The notes under the pieces were generated by a model that had not been told where the DNA came from, searched no databases, and worked only from the letters and a program-made list of their open reading frames with translations. Below are positions 24,870-36,975 of a DNA stretch of 64,000 bases, piece by piece. Within the stretch, counting starts at the first letter, position 1. Each line of letters begins with the position of its first letter. The position numbers and the translations under genes were made by a program. Source of the stretch: Stercorarius parasiticus (taxonomy: Eukaryota > Chordata > Aves > Charadriiformes > Stercorariidae); contig VWZL01002573.1 of assembly GCA_013396915.1 (NCBI GenBank), positions 1,862,323-1,926,322 on the forward strand, written 5' to 3'.

Positions 24870-24958
24870 GGGGGGGGGAAAAGAGAGGAAGACAGGAGAA
24901 GGGAAGGGGGGAAAGAAGAAAAAAAGAAAAAAAAAAGGAAAAGTGGGTGAAAAAAGAA
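24870..24958 (+). repeat. Homopurine tract with nine-G run
   Basis: Eighty-nine bases are almost purely A and G, with only three interruptions; the stretches 24870-24892 and 24894-24943 are pure. It begins with nine consecutive G. Such tracts can form triplex (H-DNA) structures and are hard to sequence. Confidence 0.8.
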
Positions 24959-27900
24959 ACTTTATTGTCGAACGCAACAAAACAAACAAACGGTAAGGGG
25001 TTGTCATGTTAGTAATGCACCTACTCATAAATCTTATGGATTTTAATCATACCTGCCACCTCAGCCTGCTTCTCCCCTGAGAAATTGTTTTCTTTTTGCT
25101 CCCTCCTTCACTCGCTTTCAATTATCTGGAAGCTGTTTCTCGTGTTTATTTATTTATCTAAAGTTCACATACAGTATGCATGCACAAATTTCCTCTGGGG
25201 GACTGAGACTAGGCAGATCATACAAGGATGCGGTGGAGCGTAGCAGCTAACAGCTCAGATGAATGTACTCAGTCTCAGAAAACCTGCTTTGGACCACGGT
25301 GACAAGAGAAGGGGAGGACAGAAAGTAATTAGTGTGTGTACAATGATGGATTATGGCTTAATATTCAGGCATTTCACCTTTTGACTGTTATAGGTAGGCC
25401 CACAAGATGACAAACAAAGTCCACATTCTTGCCAACGAGAAAGAAAAAAAAAGAAGAAAAGGGGGGAAAAAGACCCACCAAGGTTTTCACTCTTTCAGCT
25501 GTGTCCTCTGCTCAGTGAGTAAATTGCCTTTAGTTGTTTTAGTTGCATTTCAGACCTTTTATAGTTTGGAAAACGTTATATAAATGCATAATACACATAT
25601 ATGAGAAACCTGAGGGACAGCTGCTTGGCAAATTTCTGACAAGTTGGCATAATATTGTTTTTACGTCTCACAGCTTCTATATGTAACTTTAGTACTAAAG
25701 AGCAACTCAGTCTCTCAAATTTTAAGGAGAGAGTGAACTGCCAGTGACCTTTTCTCAGCTCTGGGAGGTGAACATGTAGCACAGATCCATCACGACGTGA
25801 AGATCTTATAGACAACTTTAAAAACAAAAAAAAAGAAGAAAAAAAAAAAGCCATAATTTTCCTAAGCCAGATTGAAGGAAAAATAGACGAGGAGAGTTCA
25901 ATAAGGAGTTACAACTAAAGGTTAAATACAGTTTTAACTCCAAAAATTAGTTTAGAGCAGGTTTCAAGCTGAAGCTCTGCATGTGTGTATTAGGTCTACG
26001 GCAGCTTTTTTTAGGGAATTTTGAATCTATATTTGCTATGCAGGGTATTGCTCAATTAAAGGAACATCTAGACAGCTCTCCCATTTGGAACACTTGTAGA
26101 AATTAAATGGATCACATGCAGTTTGACATTTTGCAAAATAAAAGAATAATTGGGGCACCGTATTGTTTTTGCCTTTTAAAGAGAATATTCAAACTCACCC
26201 TGTGAAGCTTAGCTGGAACCAGAATTTGGAATTTGGGTCCAGATTTCTTCCCCCCACTGCTTTCTCAGAAAACTAATGATGCTACAGTTAACTCTTTCAC
26301 CACCACGCACTTTTCATTGGACATTTGATGCGTGGCTAGCCTGATATTTTGAAGTACTGGGAACTTACCTAGTCAAATTTATATGAGGGGAAATAGTTAT
26401 CGGGGATGACAGACTCTTCAATTCAAATTTTCCCTCTGAAGGCCATGACCTGGCTATAAGACCAGTCCTGTGTTTCATGCTCGTTGAATAAAGACTTTCT
26501 GGAAGACTGCAGCTACCTGCCAAAGTGAGGTGGAGGATGAGGGTGGGTTTCCCGGGACCCTCAGCCTCCCCTCCAAAAGCCAAGGTGTCCATAGACTCTC
26601 ACACCGTCTCTATACCTATGCAACCTGCCAAAACTGAACAGATCAAACCCTTAAGATCAAGGGGTTTCTGGTGTCCTGCAGGACTCCAGTCCTTTCACAT
26701 GAAGCAAGTGCATGTCCTGGTTAAAGCATATCATTCACCAGGTGAGGAGTCATAAGCGCTTAAGTATGTGCCATCTTTTAAACATTTTACCAGCCTCATT
26801 AAATGTTGTCACATAAGCTAAAAATTCACCATGAAGATATACTTTTTCCCACATTCACTACAGTTGAGCCTGAAACAAAATCACAGAGGTTCCTAATGTA
26901 AGTTCAAAAGCCGTCTGGAATCACTGTTTTACAGAGAAGTGTTTCAAAAGAAATCCAAGGAAACGTCCCTTCCTCTGGTTTCATGGACACTGCCAGAGGT
27001 TGCAATGCCATTGAGGGACCTTCAGTCCAACCACCATAGACCCTTAGTCCAGCTCAGAACAGCCACTCTGCTATGCTTATGCATGTGTGGAGGGTTCATA
27101 TGCCTCATAGGGTCCACCGAAGACTCCAAAAAATAAACAAAATATGTCCCCAAAGACACAAAACTCCATGAGTAATAGTGCCATGGTAGCATTATTACCT
27201 GACCTGGATCATACCAATGGCCTGGCAAGGAGCCTATTTCCCTCCGTCTCTCCGAGTTACCTGAGCCGGAAGATATCAGAGGTGGTTTCCTGTGATCGCT
27301 ACTTGTTTTCGAAAAAAACATGCCCACTTTCTGCCTGCAGCTTCCTCCACCTGAAGATCAAAGCCATAAATTGTGTACAGTTCACTCCTCTGAAATGCCA
27401 GCTTCCTCGGTATAAATGACATATTGCACATTTGGTATAACTTTCATTTCATTTCGTATTTTAATTTGCAATCTCAGATATCAAAGAAAAGCAAAATGAC
27501 AAAAGCCAGCTTGTAAACCCATTCAAGTGGGGTTTTCAATGGTTTACATAAATCAATCCATAATCTACTTTATTTAAATCTCTGAGTGTCTAAAAGGCTG
27601 CAGTTTGTCAGAGTAAGATAAAATGCATATATTAATGAGAATATAGAGAGTAACATGAAGCAAAATTAAACAGTACATAGCAACAGGACATAAGCGGACT
27701 TGTGTCTCTGTTAGTTGCCACTGGTTGTAATGAACCCCCTTGGCCTAGTTGTCCACTGCTGGGGTGGATACTGGTCTGAAGGAGAGATGCTTCTCCAACC
27801 TGGTCATTATTTTTCCAGATGTTCTTCTACCAGCTACTGCTCCAAACTGGGAATATCACGATTTTTTTACTGTTTTATCCTCTGGGACCTATAAGGGATT

Positions 27901-28120
27901 GTAAGCTATTCCTTCCTTATCAGTCACCCAAATCTTTGTAAACGGAGCATCTCCTGCAAATAGTCCAGGTAAATAGCGTGGCATCGCTAGCAATAAAATT
28001 ATACTGCGTAGGACTTTTATGAGTGAAACGGGTCTAGATATAACAAAACCACCTTACCCTTGGTTTCATGCTACCAAGATGGCAGGAATTAGTGCCGAAG
28101 TTTTGACAGACCTTAAATTA
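24959..28120. other. Unique non-coding DNA
   Basis: About 3.2 kb with no recognised gene. Purine-rich low-complexity patches occur at 25439-25472 and 25820-25852. AT-rich repeat-free DNA at 27430-27680 (with AAATGCATATATTAATGAGA) is a weaker candidate for conserved non-coding sequence. A short CR1-like phrase near 27013-27035 is too brief to call. Confidence 0.5.
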
Positions 28121-28166
28121 AAACAAACAATCAGACAAACAAACAAACAAACAAAAATCAAACAAA
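28121..28166 (+). repeat. (AAAC)n simple repeat
   Basis: AAACAAAC units with minor interruptions (ATCAGAC) occupy about 46 bases. Confidence 0.85.
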
Positions 28167-28846
28167 ATCCCTAAGCTCTTTAGTTAGCTTCAGTTTCTCC
28201 CAACCTTGCAGTAATGAGAGTTTTCCTTATGTGGTTGGGGGGAAAAAACGAATAGTTACCATGGAAATTGCCACAAATCTTTTTATTTCAGCCTCCTCCA
28301 AGCTACAGAGCACGTTTATGAAGACACACATAGAATCCACTCGTCATTAAAGCTAGCGATGAGAACTTAGGCAGCAATAGAACTATGACGTTTTCCCAAG
28401 TTTTACAGCGTATTTCACAATAATTTGCTCTGCTCTTGTTCTCATTACAAAGGCAATATTAGAATGATAATGACTTACATGCTCTGTCATACTATACTAC
28501 TCTGACCTTTTCAGTATGCTGCCTTTTGAGAGCTTGACAAGGCCACCTCTTCTGCACACGTTAACATGGCAGAAAACTGGGACCAGGGAAGGGGAAAGAA
28601 GCAGCGGATGACAGCAAGAGACATTCTGCCAAATTCTTTTAAGCTTTAAATAACCTTACTTTACCTCATCTCTTTTTTTGTGTGTGTGTATTTAAACGGA
28701 TTTCCTGCCTTTCCTCCAGCACTTCGTGTCCCTAGAATTGCACCGGTCACCCAGAGCAATGGCTTATCCGCAGTAGTTGCATTGCAAAGCAAGAGGTCTA
28801 CACCCACGCCCTGCTGCTTGGGTATCAGTTTGGCCCTCTGAGTTAT

Positions 28847-28890
28847 GGTCTGAAGTTGCAGCAGGGAAATGATCTGAAGTTGCAGCAGGG
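28847..28890 (+). repeat. 24-bp tandem duplication next to CR1
   Basis: TCTGAAGTTGCAGCAGGG occurs at 28849-28866 and again at 28873-28890, a 24-bp period. The second copy abuts the 5' end of the CR1 fragment, so it may have arisen during or after insertion. Confidence 0.75.
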
Positions 28891-28891
28891 G

Positions 28892-29048
28892 AGGTTTAGA
28901 TTAGATTTAGGAAGAATTAAGTTACTGAAAAAGTGGTCAGGTGCTGGAACAGCCTGCCCAGGGAGGTGGTTGAGTCACCATCCCTAGAGGTATTTAAGAA
29001 ATGTCTAGATTTGGCACTTCAGGGCATGCTCTAGTGACAGAGATTGTA

Positions 29049-29079
<31 letters not shown>

Positions 29080-29143
29080 GTGTGTGCATGGTTGGACTCG
29101 GTGATCTCAAAAGTCCTTTCCAACCATGAAGATTCTATGATTA
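28892..29143 (+). mobile_element. CR1 LINE 3' fragment with internal (TTTTG)n
   Basis: Plus-strand CR1: GGTTTAGATTAGATTTAGGA, then TGGAACAGCCTGCCCAGGGA, 'ggtatttaagaaatgtctag', GGTTGGACTCGGTGATCTCA and AAGATTCTATGATT at the 3' end. About 250 bp remain. A (TTTTG)n expansion at 29053-29080 sits between the 'gtgacagagattgta' and 'catggttggact' segments and is absent from ordinary CR1 copies. Confidence 0.93.
29053..29080 (+). repeat. (TTTTG)n pentanucleotide repeat inside CR1
   Basis: Four TTTTG units follow a longer T-run. It lies within the CR1 fragment and probably expanded after insertion. Confidence 0.8.
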
Positions 29144-31892
29144 TTCATCACCTCAGGAATAAAGTCGGGATTTGGTCCCAGATGACCGGAGATCTCTTTT
29201 CTCAGCATGTACGACATCGGGTTTTGTGTTGGCTTTTTTTTTTAAAAAAAAGGCACTAGGCCTGTCTCCTTAGACACATGCGTCATTCACTTTTGTCAGG
29301 GAGGAAATTTTCTTCAGCTGCACTCCCTGCTGCAAATTCTCCCCAGAATAATCAGGGGAGCGGAGGAAGCTCCACGTCACAGGGCCAGTGCACAACCCAC
29401 TGCACAAGCGTGGAGTCACAGGGGGACACACTCTCATCGAGGACGTTCCTCCTGCTGCCTCATTTTCTGGAGCATAAAGAGCCAGAGGAACGTCCAAAGA
29501 GAGGCACTGCCAACTCTCCTTCCCCTTGTGTACCTTTTTTCAGTGGTACAAGGCCATATAACTCTTTGAAATGAGTCTAGAAGAGGGCAGGAGCTTCTAA
29601 ACCACCAGAATCCTTGTGATGGGGGATAATGGTCAGAGGGATGCCACAGTGTGCGTAGTGGACAGAGTTCTTCCCTCCTCGGCTGGTCACTCCCCATCCC
29701 AGCCTTTTGATGTTCAGTACTGGAAGCATCCCAAGGAGCACCCTGGCTGGAACTGATCTCCAGTTTTAGTGATTCAAAGGGAGCCCTCAGCCTCCTTTTT
29801 CTTATCAGCGTTCAGCTTGAGCTCCCCCAGACACTCCCCTGATAGGACAATGCTCCCTACCTTCCTACAGCTGAGATGGGGACTGAGAGTCTTTCAGCCT
29901 TTCGTATCTCCATCTCACATCTGTCCTCTCCAATATTACTTGCAGGTGTTTTGAGAAGACCCATACACACTTAAGACTGCCTTTTTTTTTTTTTTTTTTT
30001 CCGTTTCTCTGAAATCATCTGCCCCGTCCATTAAATCTGCAACACTATGCTCCTCGATTCCACCGCTTCAATAAGAAACCGAGGCTTCCACCACTTTCCT
30101 GTGGGATCCTATCCCACGGCTAGGCATGTGCTTAGCAAAATACCCTAATATGGGTACTGAAGAGTTAACGATCTCCGAGCCTACTGCTCGAGGATTATTT
30201 AGCACACCAGGTGCCTGCTGCGCTCTCACTGGCGAGGAGAGCCTGGGAACAGAGATGAATCATGGCTGCAGCTGCACGAGAGAGGGGTCTGGAAGCTGGT
30301 GAGGGAGCTGGTGAGACTATTCCAGTCTCCCTGGGACCCTCTTCTCCTGTTTACACAACTACAGAGCGCGTGGCCAAGCAAACCCGAGTGGAGCCTCGGC
30401 CATCCCAGCATCCATCTTCTGACCGCACGGACTAATACCACTCAGCACCAAGGGTCTCGTCTTCCTGGGGAACACCACGATCCTCACAGTCTAACCGTCC
30501 TCAGATACGTGCAGATGCTTATCGCTGCCTTTTACACATCGCTTGTAAAGCTGCTCTGCTCGAGTACGAAGAGTTTCTGTGGCTGTAGGGAAGTATAACA
30601 TTTCGCTACGGCTTTCAGTTCCTCTCATCTTCAAAAAAGAGTCAATCCCTCCGGCCATCTAAAGGCTCCTATTGCTCGTCTTCAGACTCCTCTTCTCCAA
30701 GCACACCTTTCTCTTCCTTCAGGCTGTTTTTTTTTTTGTCGATTTTTTTTTCCCGCTAAACGAATACATAAAGACTTAACCTGATACAATAAATAATGCC
30801 TTTTTGAATTTTTGTTTTACACAAGAGTGCAAAACCAGGGTACAACCTGTCATGCACAGGAACGCAGGGGAGACCCTGTCTCCACATGGCACCAGGGAGA
30901 GCAAGTAGAATAGCAAAAGGTGCGGTGATGGCAAGGAGCCAGGTGTCTTTCTTAGGTACCAACCTCAGGCACAAGGAGCTCGAGAGAGAAATGAGCCCTC
31001 CCTGAACTGTCGCAGGGCAGTGAGACTTCACATTGTCTTTTAATCGGGATACGCTATTTCAGAGTCAGCTAAAAGCTATCCTCAGGTACAATCCGATATG
31101 GTTTTATTTGCGTAACTCATAACACAAACCACAAATTTCATAAAAATAAAAATTCACAATGTAATTCACAAATAAATCTGTAGGGTTTCAGTCAACTTGT
31201 CAATGAAAATAGTTTTTTCTTAAAGAAAGTATTAAAGGGGAACTAATGTGGGAAACTCATTGTACCACTCACAGGGAGGGAAGTTTTTGACCCGCCTGAG
31301 CACTTCTCCTGGGCTTAATTGTATCAGAAAAATCCATAGTGATAACCTCCCTCTCTGTCTAAAAAGCTTGTTCTGACTGAGATAAATGTGTTTTCGCTGG
31401 TACAACACCTCTCTTGTCCCACAGAGGCTAAATATGTTACATACAGCGAAGGCAACATGTATCTCTCTTGCAACAAGTGGTCTCGTAAAAGAGCATCTTT
31501 ACCTACAGCTCCCTTACCCTGCAGGTAATAAAAATGATTTCATGCCAGTGCATCAGTGCATCAGGTATGTGTGTGGGGGAAAACCGAAACACTTCACCTC
31601 CTCTCTTTTCTGTTCCTTCCCTGGCTTACGAAACAAAAAACCCAAAAATTAATAATTAAAAAAAAATACATAAAAAAAAAAAACCAAACAACAAAAAAAA
31701 ACCCACTTACACCACTCCAGAGGCTGAAAGAGCAGAAAAGAAGACAGCAGCATGACGGCACAAATCCCCTGGGACTAGCAGTCGATGCAAAGAACTATAC
31801 ACACTCCTCCCAAGTGTGGCTGAATAACATTTGTAGACACCCTTCTTTTCCATCTTTGATAACCCAGAAAGTTGCTGCTGCCTCCCCACTAC
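29144..31892. other. Unique non-coding DNA
   Basis: No gene was recognised. A perfect T10A8 block is at 29234-29251, a T-run at about 29983-30000 and A-rich low complexity at 31630-31705. Open frames at 29278-29574 and 30299-30598 lack domains. Confidence 0.5.
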
Positions 31893-32315
31893 CACAGACT
31901 CACAGAATGGGAGGGTTGGCAGGGACCTCTGGAGATCATCTCCTCCAACCCCCTGCCGGAGCAGGGTCACCCAGAGCAGGTGGCACAGGAACGTCTCCAG
32001 GCGGGTTTGGGATGTCTCCAGAGTCGGAGATTCCAACACCTCTCTGGGCAGCCTGTGCCAGGGCTCTGCCACCCGCAGGGTAAAGAAGTTCCTCCTCATG
32101 TTTAGGTGGGACTTCCTATGTTCAAGTTTGTGCCCGTTGCGTCTTGTCCTGTCGCTGGGCACCACTGAGCAGAGCCTGGCCCCATCCTCCTGACACCCAC
32201 CCTTTCAGTATTTATAGGCGTTGATAAGATCCCCCCTCAGTCATCTTTTTTCCAGACTGAAGAGACCCAAATCCTTCAGCCTTTCTTCATAAGAGAGGTG
32301 TTCCAGTCCCCCTCC
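31893..32315 (-). mobile_element. CR1 LINE 3' fragment, about 420 bp
   Basis: Minus-strand CR1. On the plus strand it begins CACAGACTCACAGAATGGGA, then GGACCTCTGGAGATCATCTC, CCAACCCCCTGCCGGAGCAG, 'cagcctgtgccagggctctg', 'gttgcgtcttgtcctgtcgc', 'cgttgataagatccccc' and 'ccttcagcctttcttcataa'. This is the longest transposon in the window. It covers the 3' untranslated region and runs toward the end of ORF2, without an intact reverse transcriptase. Open frames across it (31707-32165 minus, 31556-32083 plus) are repeat translations. Confidence 0.95.
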
Positions 32316-34304
32316 AGACCCCCGCAATGGGTGCTGCTGTGTCATCACTTGGTTTCCCCACTCAGCAGAATTGAGGTCCTCCCTACAGCACTGCTCCAGC
32401 AGGGAATGAGGTAAGCATTTGTGGTACATCCTAAAATGGTCCCCAAGTGACTCTTACTACCACATATCCGGTATCCAACCACTTTCCCTTCGCTGTTCTC
32501 TGCTTCGTGAGTTTCTTTTCACTTTCCTCAGTGTTTACTGTACTTTGAATAGTTATGTGGCCACCATCCATAGGAGGACCATGGGAACTGGCAGGCAATG
32601 AATGACTGGCATGCAAAAGGGGTTTGGGGGGGTTGTTTTCTTCCCCTTCTTCTTCTACTTCTCCTTCTTGAACACAACTTTGGCGAGCCATCAGATGAAA
32701 AAATCTAGTCTTCTGCCAGCTCCTGCCCAGTGCCAATGTCAGGCTATTTAAAGCTCTCTGAGAAGTAGTCTGGGGGAAGGTAGCATCAAAACAACATCGA
32801 GCTGCATCTTTTCCCTCCGTATCAAAAAACCCAGAAGATGCCGAGCTCTCTTTTCTATCCGGACTTGACTTAAGTTAAACATCCAAGCCCCTGACATAAA
32901 CGTACACCGTAGGAATCCATAATAAGGTACCGCAGTTAAAACTAGCAACTACATTTTTGATGCGAGAGCATAATCCTCATTGTTACTGGGGAGTCTGGAT
33001 CTTGCCACAACAGAGGTTTTTTTGTTATATTACATGCCTACCAACCAAGTCCTTTTCTTTTATAGCTCCCTATGGTAGGGAAAGGAGAAAGAGTGGATTT
33101 AAGTTTCCAGGGAGCTGTCAGCCTTTGTAATAAGGTACATGGCTCACTGCTAGTTCACAAAGGGGGTTAGCACTAGAACCGCGGTGAACTATTCATCCTG
33201 CCAGTGAGCTCAGGTGAACACGGCGCTCGGAGCCAAATGGGAACGCTCAGTCCCATTCACCCGGTAGCTATATAATGTACCACAAGCTGAAAACTGTTCA
33301 TTGAGCCAGCAGGGAAATTCAGACGTTTTAGCAAGGCGCTGGAACCAGAGCTGCTGTGATGGATGGTAATATCCAGACCCCGGGAACTGGGTAGCGATGC
33401 CGGGCCGGGCACAGCCAGGGAGAGCATCGCTTTTGAGATCAGTGAGCAAGGCTGGGAGCCACAGGGGAACGGGCTGAGGTGTTTCTCCTCTCCTCCTCCC
33501 TGGGAAACTGCGAGCAAGAAGAGATGGATTTGATTTATTTCCCGTTGCCAGCTACGGGGAAAGGAGCAAAACTGAGAGCAGAATACACAAACAAAACAAA
33601 AGACTTAACTCTAGGAGGAAAAAGGCCTATTCCCAGGAGAGAAATGCGATACTCCCCAGCTTGCCCACTATCAGCACTCTGAGACCAGCTCCCAGCTGCT
33701 CCGCATTCTTCGGTTTCATCACTCAAACCGGAATTACAGGAGAGCGTTAACGCTGGCCGTGCTGCTCCTGCTGCTCTTCTGGTGCTGCCCGTCAAAGCGA
33801 TGGCCAGCCATCGCCAGAGCCATGCAACCTGGAGAGGTCAGCGCCTGCTGTGATGGCAGCAGACACAGAGGCATGGACACCTGGTGGGGCTTCTGACAAA
33901 AGTCCGAAACCCTGGGGGCCCCAGAGCACACAAACCAAAACTTAATCTCTTGCAAGGTGAAATTGTGTCCAAAAACTGGAGAAATAGGAAGTTTCAACAT
34001 TTTTCCCCCCTTGAGCTGTTGGGTGTGGGTGGAGAGCAGACCCATCAGCAAACCTCTCATCCACCCCAGGAACCCTGAAGGAACAGGGAGGAGAATTTGG
34101 CCTGTCCACTGCAGCCCATCTTCCTCTTTTATGTTGAGGTTCCCCTGGTTACTCTTGACACCTCTGCTTCATTTGACAGCTATGAATGGATCATTAAAAA
34201 TATAAAGGCTTATATATATCAGTAGTTTACAGGAAATTTAGCACGACCCCCAGTATTTTGATAATATTTGTCACTTGATGAAATTAAATAACTTTTTAGT
34301 TGGG
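32316..34304. other. Unique non-coding DNA
   Basis: A pyrimidine-rich stretch lies at 32630-32675, and moderately CpG-bearing DNA at 33178-33480. No gene or transposon was recognised. The T/C-rich patch explains the acidic (poly-Glu-like) minus-strand translation at 32431-32736. Confidence 0.5.
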
Positions 34305-34345
34305 GAAACCGAGGCACAGTTACATTAAGAGCCTTGCAAAAGAAA
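34305..34345 (-). repeat. Short MIR/L2-type core relic
   Basis: TTGGGGAAACCGAGGCACAG at 34310-34329, followed by 'ttacattaagagccttgcaaa', resembles the 'gatggggaaactgaggcacagagaggttaagtgacttgcc' core read on the minus strand. Only about 40 bases can be matched. Confidence 0.45.
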
Positions 34346-35191
34346 AAGGACAAATCACTGGCTATCCATGGAGGGAATTTGGTAGGAGGAGGTGATATTC
34401 CCAGTTCCCAGCCAAACGCTCTCTACCCCAACCACACACTGCCCAAAGCCAATGCATTGCCCTACTATTAATGCAGGCGAGAGCTCTCAGTACCTGCAGG
34501 TACTCTAAAAGTACTCCAAGTACTGCTCGTACGTGCACAGCAAGCTGCCAAAGCTCCGTCTGAACTTTCTCCCCACCCGTTGATCTTAAGGCTTTCCCCC
34601 AGGACTGGGAAAAGCATCCCTGTAGCTTGAGCATCACCTCTTTGGTGACTCGGCATGGCCACCTCTGTCTTCCCAGAGGTCCCGTGCCCGCTGAGAAGGG
34701 CGGCCATGATCCGGCTGCCGTTGCCTCTCATCGCCACTTGACCTTCCTGCCTCTTTGCTCTCACCTTCGTCCATCGGCTGCCAGCTCACAGGCAGCGCTT
34801 AATGGAAAGGGTAGAGCAAGGAAATCAGACAGCGACCCAGAGCTGGCAGGGAGCAGGGGGAGCCACCGTTCCCATTCCAGCTCCGAGCCTTGGCTGTGGA
34901 GTGGGATTTACATCATAATTAACTCCGGGATTCTTGGACAACTCGCTTTTGGTGGAACAACTGCAGATGATTCCCCCGTACACCCTTAAAAATCTGTCTG
35001 GCTAACGCATCCAAAAATCAAACACCTGTGTGTCAGCACGAACAGCTGTACACTTGCCACTGCTCCTCTCTCTGCAGAAGATGCCACATGCCAGTTGCTT
35101 TACTTAGAGCGTGTGGGGAGGCCAATCCATTAGAGAGAGAACACAGCATAATTAAGAAGCAACATGCTTTCTTGTTCGCGCTGCCCTAATT
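34346..35191. other. Unique non-coding DNA
   Basis: No gene, repeat or regulatory element was recognised apart from short open frames on both strands (34468-34764, 34627-34989). Confidence 0.5.
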
Positions 35192-35236
35192 TTTTCTTTT
35201 TTTTTTCTTTTTTTTTTTTTTTTTTTTTTCTCCCCN
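35192..35236. other. T-run ending in a one-base assembly gap
   Basis: A nearly uninterrupted T tract (35192-35229) is followed by CTCCCC and a single N at 35236. The N marks an unresolved base or closed gap at a homopolymer, so the tract length and sequence immediately around it are unreliable. Confidence 0.85.
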
Positions 35237-35989
35237 GACTTACTTTGTTTAAATAACTCCATCAACTTTATTATGCTGATCTTCAGGCTCGCAGGGCTGG
35301 TGAACTTGGGAGGCAGGGTCTGTTTTCCCAAGTTCTCACAGCTCTCATCAGCTGGCGTGTTAGGATAGAGAAGCTTCCAGTTGAACTACATTTTTCGCTT
35401 TTTTCTTTTTTTTTTTTTCTTCCTCTTTTCCTTCCCTGAGAAATCTCCTCAATAAGAAAGATCTTCTTGGAATAAATAACAGGAGATGCGAAGAGTGCAG
35501 AATCTAAACAGGCGCATTCCGCACACTGTACGACGGCAACAAATGATTACATCCACCCTGAAACATCCACAGACGGTCATGTTTGTTTTCATTGCATTCC
35601 AGATATCAGTTGCAATCAGTCTATATATATTTCTTTCTCACTCTTGCATGTGCGCGCGTGTGTGTGTGTGTCTGTGTTCCCTTTATATACGGAACAAAAG
35701 AAACAGTTTGCTAAACCGAGCTTTATCCTCACAACCTGGGCTCCGCGCGCTGCACGCTGTGTATGAAAATGCAAGCGAAAAAAGGGGATTTTAAAATCAA
35801 GCTGAATGTCGTGGGGTCCGTTTGGAGCCATAAAGTGAATTTATCTTCATATGAATAATTTGCACTCGTATTCCTAATTTGGCAAGCAAAGAGTGCAGCA
35901 TAGCTTCACAAGCCATAGTACCTTTGTGCTCTTAATCCTCCAGGGGCTACCTATACTTGTCCTTCTGTACATTGGATCACCGCTAGTGG
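35237..35989. other. Unique non-coding DNA
   Basis: Contains a further T-rich run at 35399-35425 and the alternating tract at 35645-35671. No gene was recognised. Confidence 0.5.
35645..35671. repeat. (TG)n with CGCGCG core, 27-bp perfect alternating tract
   Basis: TGCATGTGCGCGCGTGTGTG and the following TGTGTGT alternate pyrimidine and purine without a break. CGCGCG joined to (TG)n is a strong Z-DNA type sequence. Confidence 0.85.
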
Positions 35990-36560
35990 AGGTCTGAAAA
36001 GCATCTCCAGCAATCTTTAATTCATGTGATTAAAAATTCAAAAGAAGCCCTTGTACCAGCTGTTAAACTATGTTAGTAAGCTGTAATTCAGAGTTCAAAT
36101 CCCAGCAAATTGAAGGTTAGGTTAACAGGATCATTCAGTGGAACTGCATTATATCGTAGCAACTAGAACAGTAGGTGGACTGTTTTATATATGCTCATTT
36201 GCAGAAGATAAACTAAGGATGAGCAAACTCATAGCACTGCAAACCTTGCCTTGGATTTATTTTCCCCCTTCTCTTTCTGTGGCATGATTTTTATTTTTTT
36301 TTTTGGAGCCCGGCAGATGAAACCAACTGCGGGTTTTGTTTAATCTTTGCACAGATAGAAGCAGAATAAAATCAGCATGAAGTGTTTTGTTTAAGATTAT
36401 CTGGAATCTGAGAAATGTGTTTTTCATCTCTGAGACTAATTAGTTTAAATATAACAAAGGTGAAATGAGTTTGATGGTCTTAAGTCTCTGTTCGTTCTCC
36501 TTCAGTAAATAGAAAATATAAGAGAAAAGAAATCCACCTTATTTAGCACAGTTTGATCTG
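35990..36560. promoter_or_regulatory. Candidate conserved non-coding block
   Basis: Repeat-free, no useful open frame, with AT-rich words such as ATTAAAAATTCAAAAG (36030), GACTAATTAGTTTAAATATA (36433-36452, containing the palindromic homeodomain word CTAATTAG) and two TTTGTTTAA forkhead-like strings (36334 and 36388). It is offered on texture alone. Confidence 0.25.
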
Positions 36561-36638
36561 ATTATTCTTTGCTCGGGCTGGTCTCAAGATAAACTTCCAG
36601 GAAGTCTGAAAGAATCAACCTCAAGTGCAAGTAAGGCT

Positions 36639-36683
36639 AAAAGTATTATGTACGATTACAAAAAAGTATTATGTACTATTACA
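36639..36683 (+). repeat. 23-bp tandem duplication
   Basis: AAAAGTATTATGTACGATTA at 36639 recurs at 36662 with one substitution (G to T), a period of 23 bp. Confidence 0.75.
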
Positions 36684-36844
36684 ATTATTATTTATTATTA
36701 GCACTACAACAGTCGTTAGGCTTCAGCTGGGAGCGAAACGCTATTGTGGGAAGCGCTGCATGTAAAAGTGACAGTATTTGCTCTCCAGTGCTTACAGCCT
36801 CTGCAGCTTTACAGAGCTTGCAGGGAGAAGGTGAGAAACAGGAT

Positions 36845-36975
36845 GTAATATCATCCTTAGTTTGCAGATGGGGAATTATGGCACAAAGTGTGTCTTTCCC
36901 AAAACCACACAGGAAGCCTGCAGAGCTAGAAGCTGAATCCTGATCTCCTGAAGGCTTTAACCAAAATACCATCCT
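36845..36975 (-). repeat. MIR-type SINE relic
   Basis: On the plus strand: 'tatcatccttagtttgcaga', 'tggggaattatggcacaaag', 'tgtgtctttcccaaaaccac', ACAGGAAGCCTGCAGAGCTA, 'gaagctgaatcctgatctcc'. This is the reverse complement of the MIR body in the correct order (…ccccattttacagatggggaaactgaggcacagag…cttgcccaaggtcacacag…ggcagagccgggattcgaa… in the family). Confidence 0.75.

Noticed and set aside
27013..27040. CR1-like phrase 'gggaccttcagtccaacc'
   Set aside because: Less than 25 bases match and the rest of the CR1 3' order is missing.
31556..32165. Frames of 175 (plus) and 152 (minus) codons
   Set aside because: Both run across the CR1 copy at 31893-32315; they are repeat-derived and not genes.
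32431..32736. Acidic minus-strand frame
   Set aside because: Glu-rich stretch comes from the CTT/TTC pyrimidine-rich low-complexity DNA.
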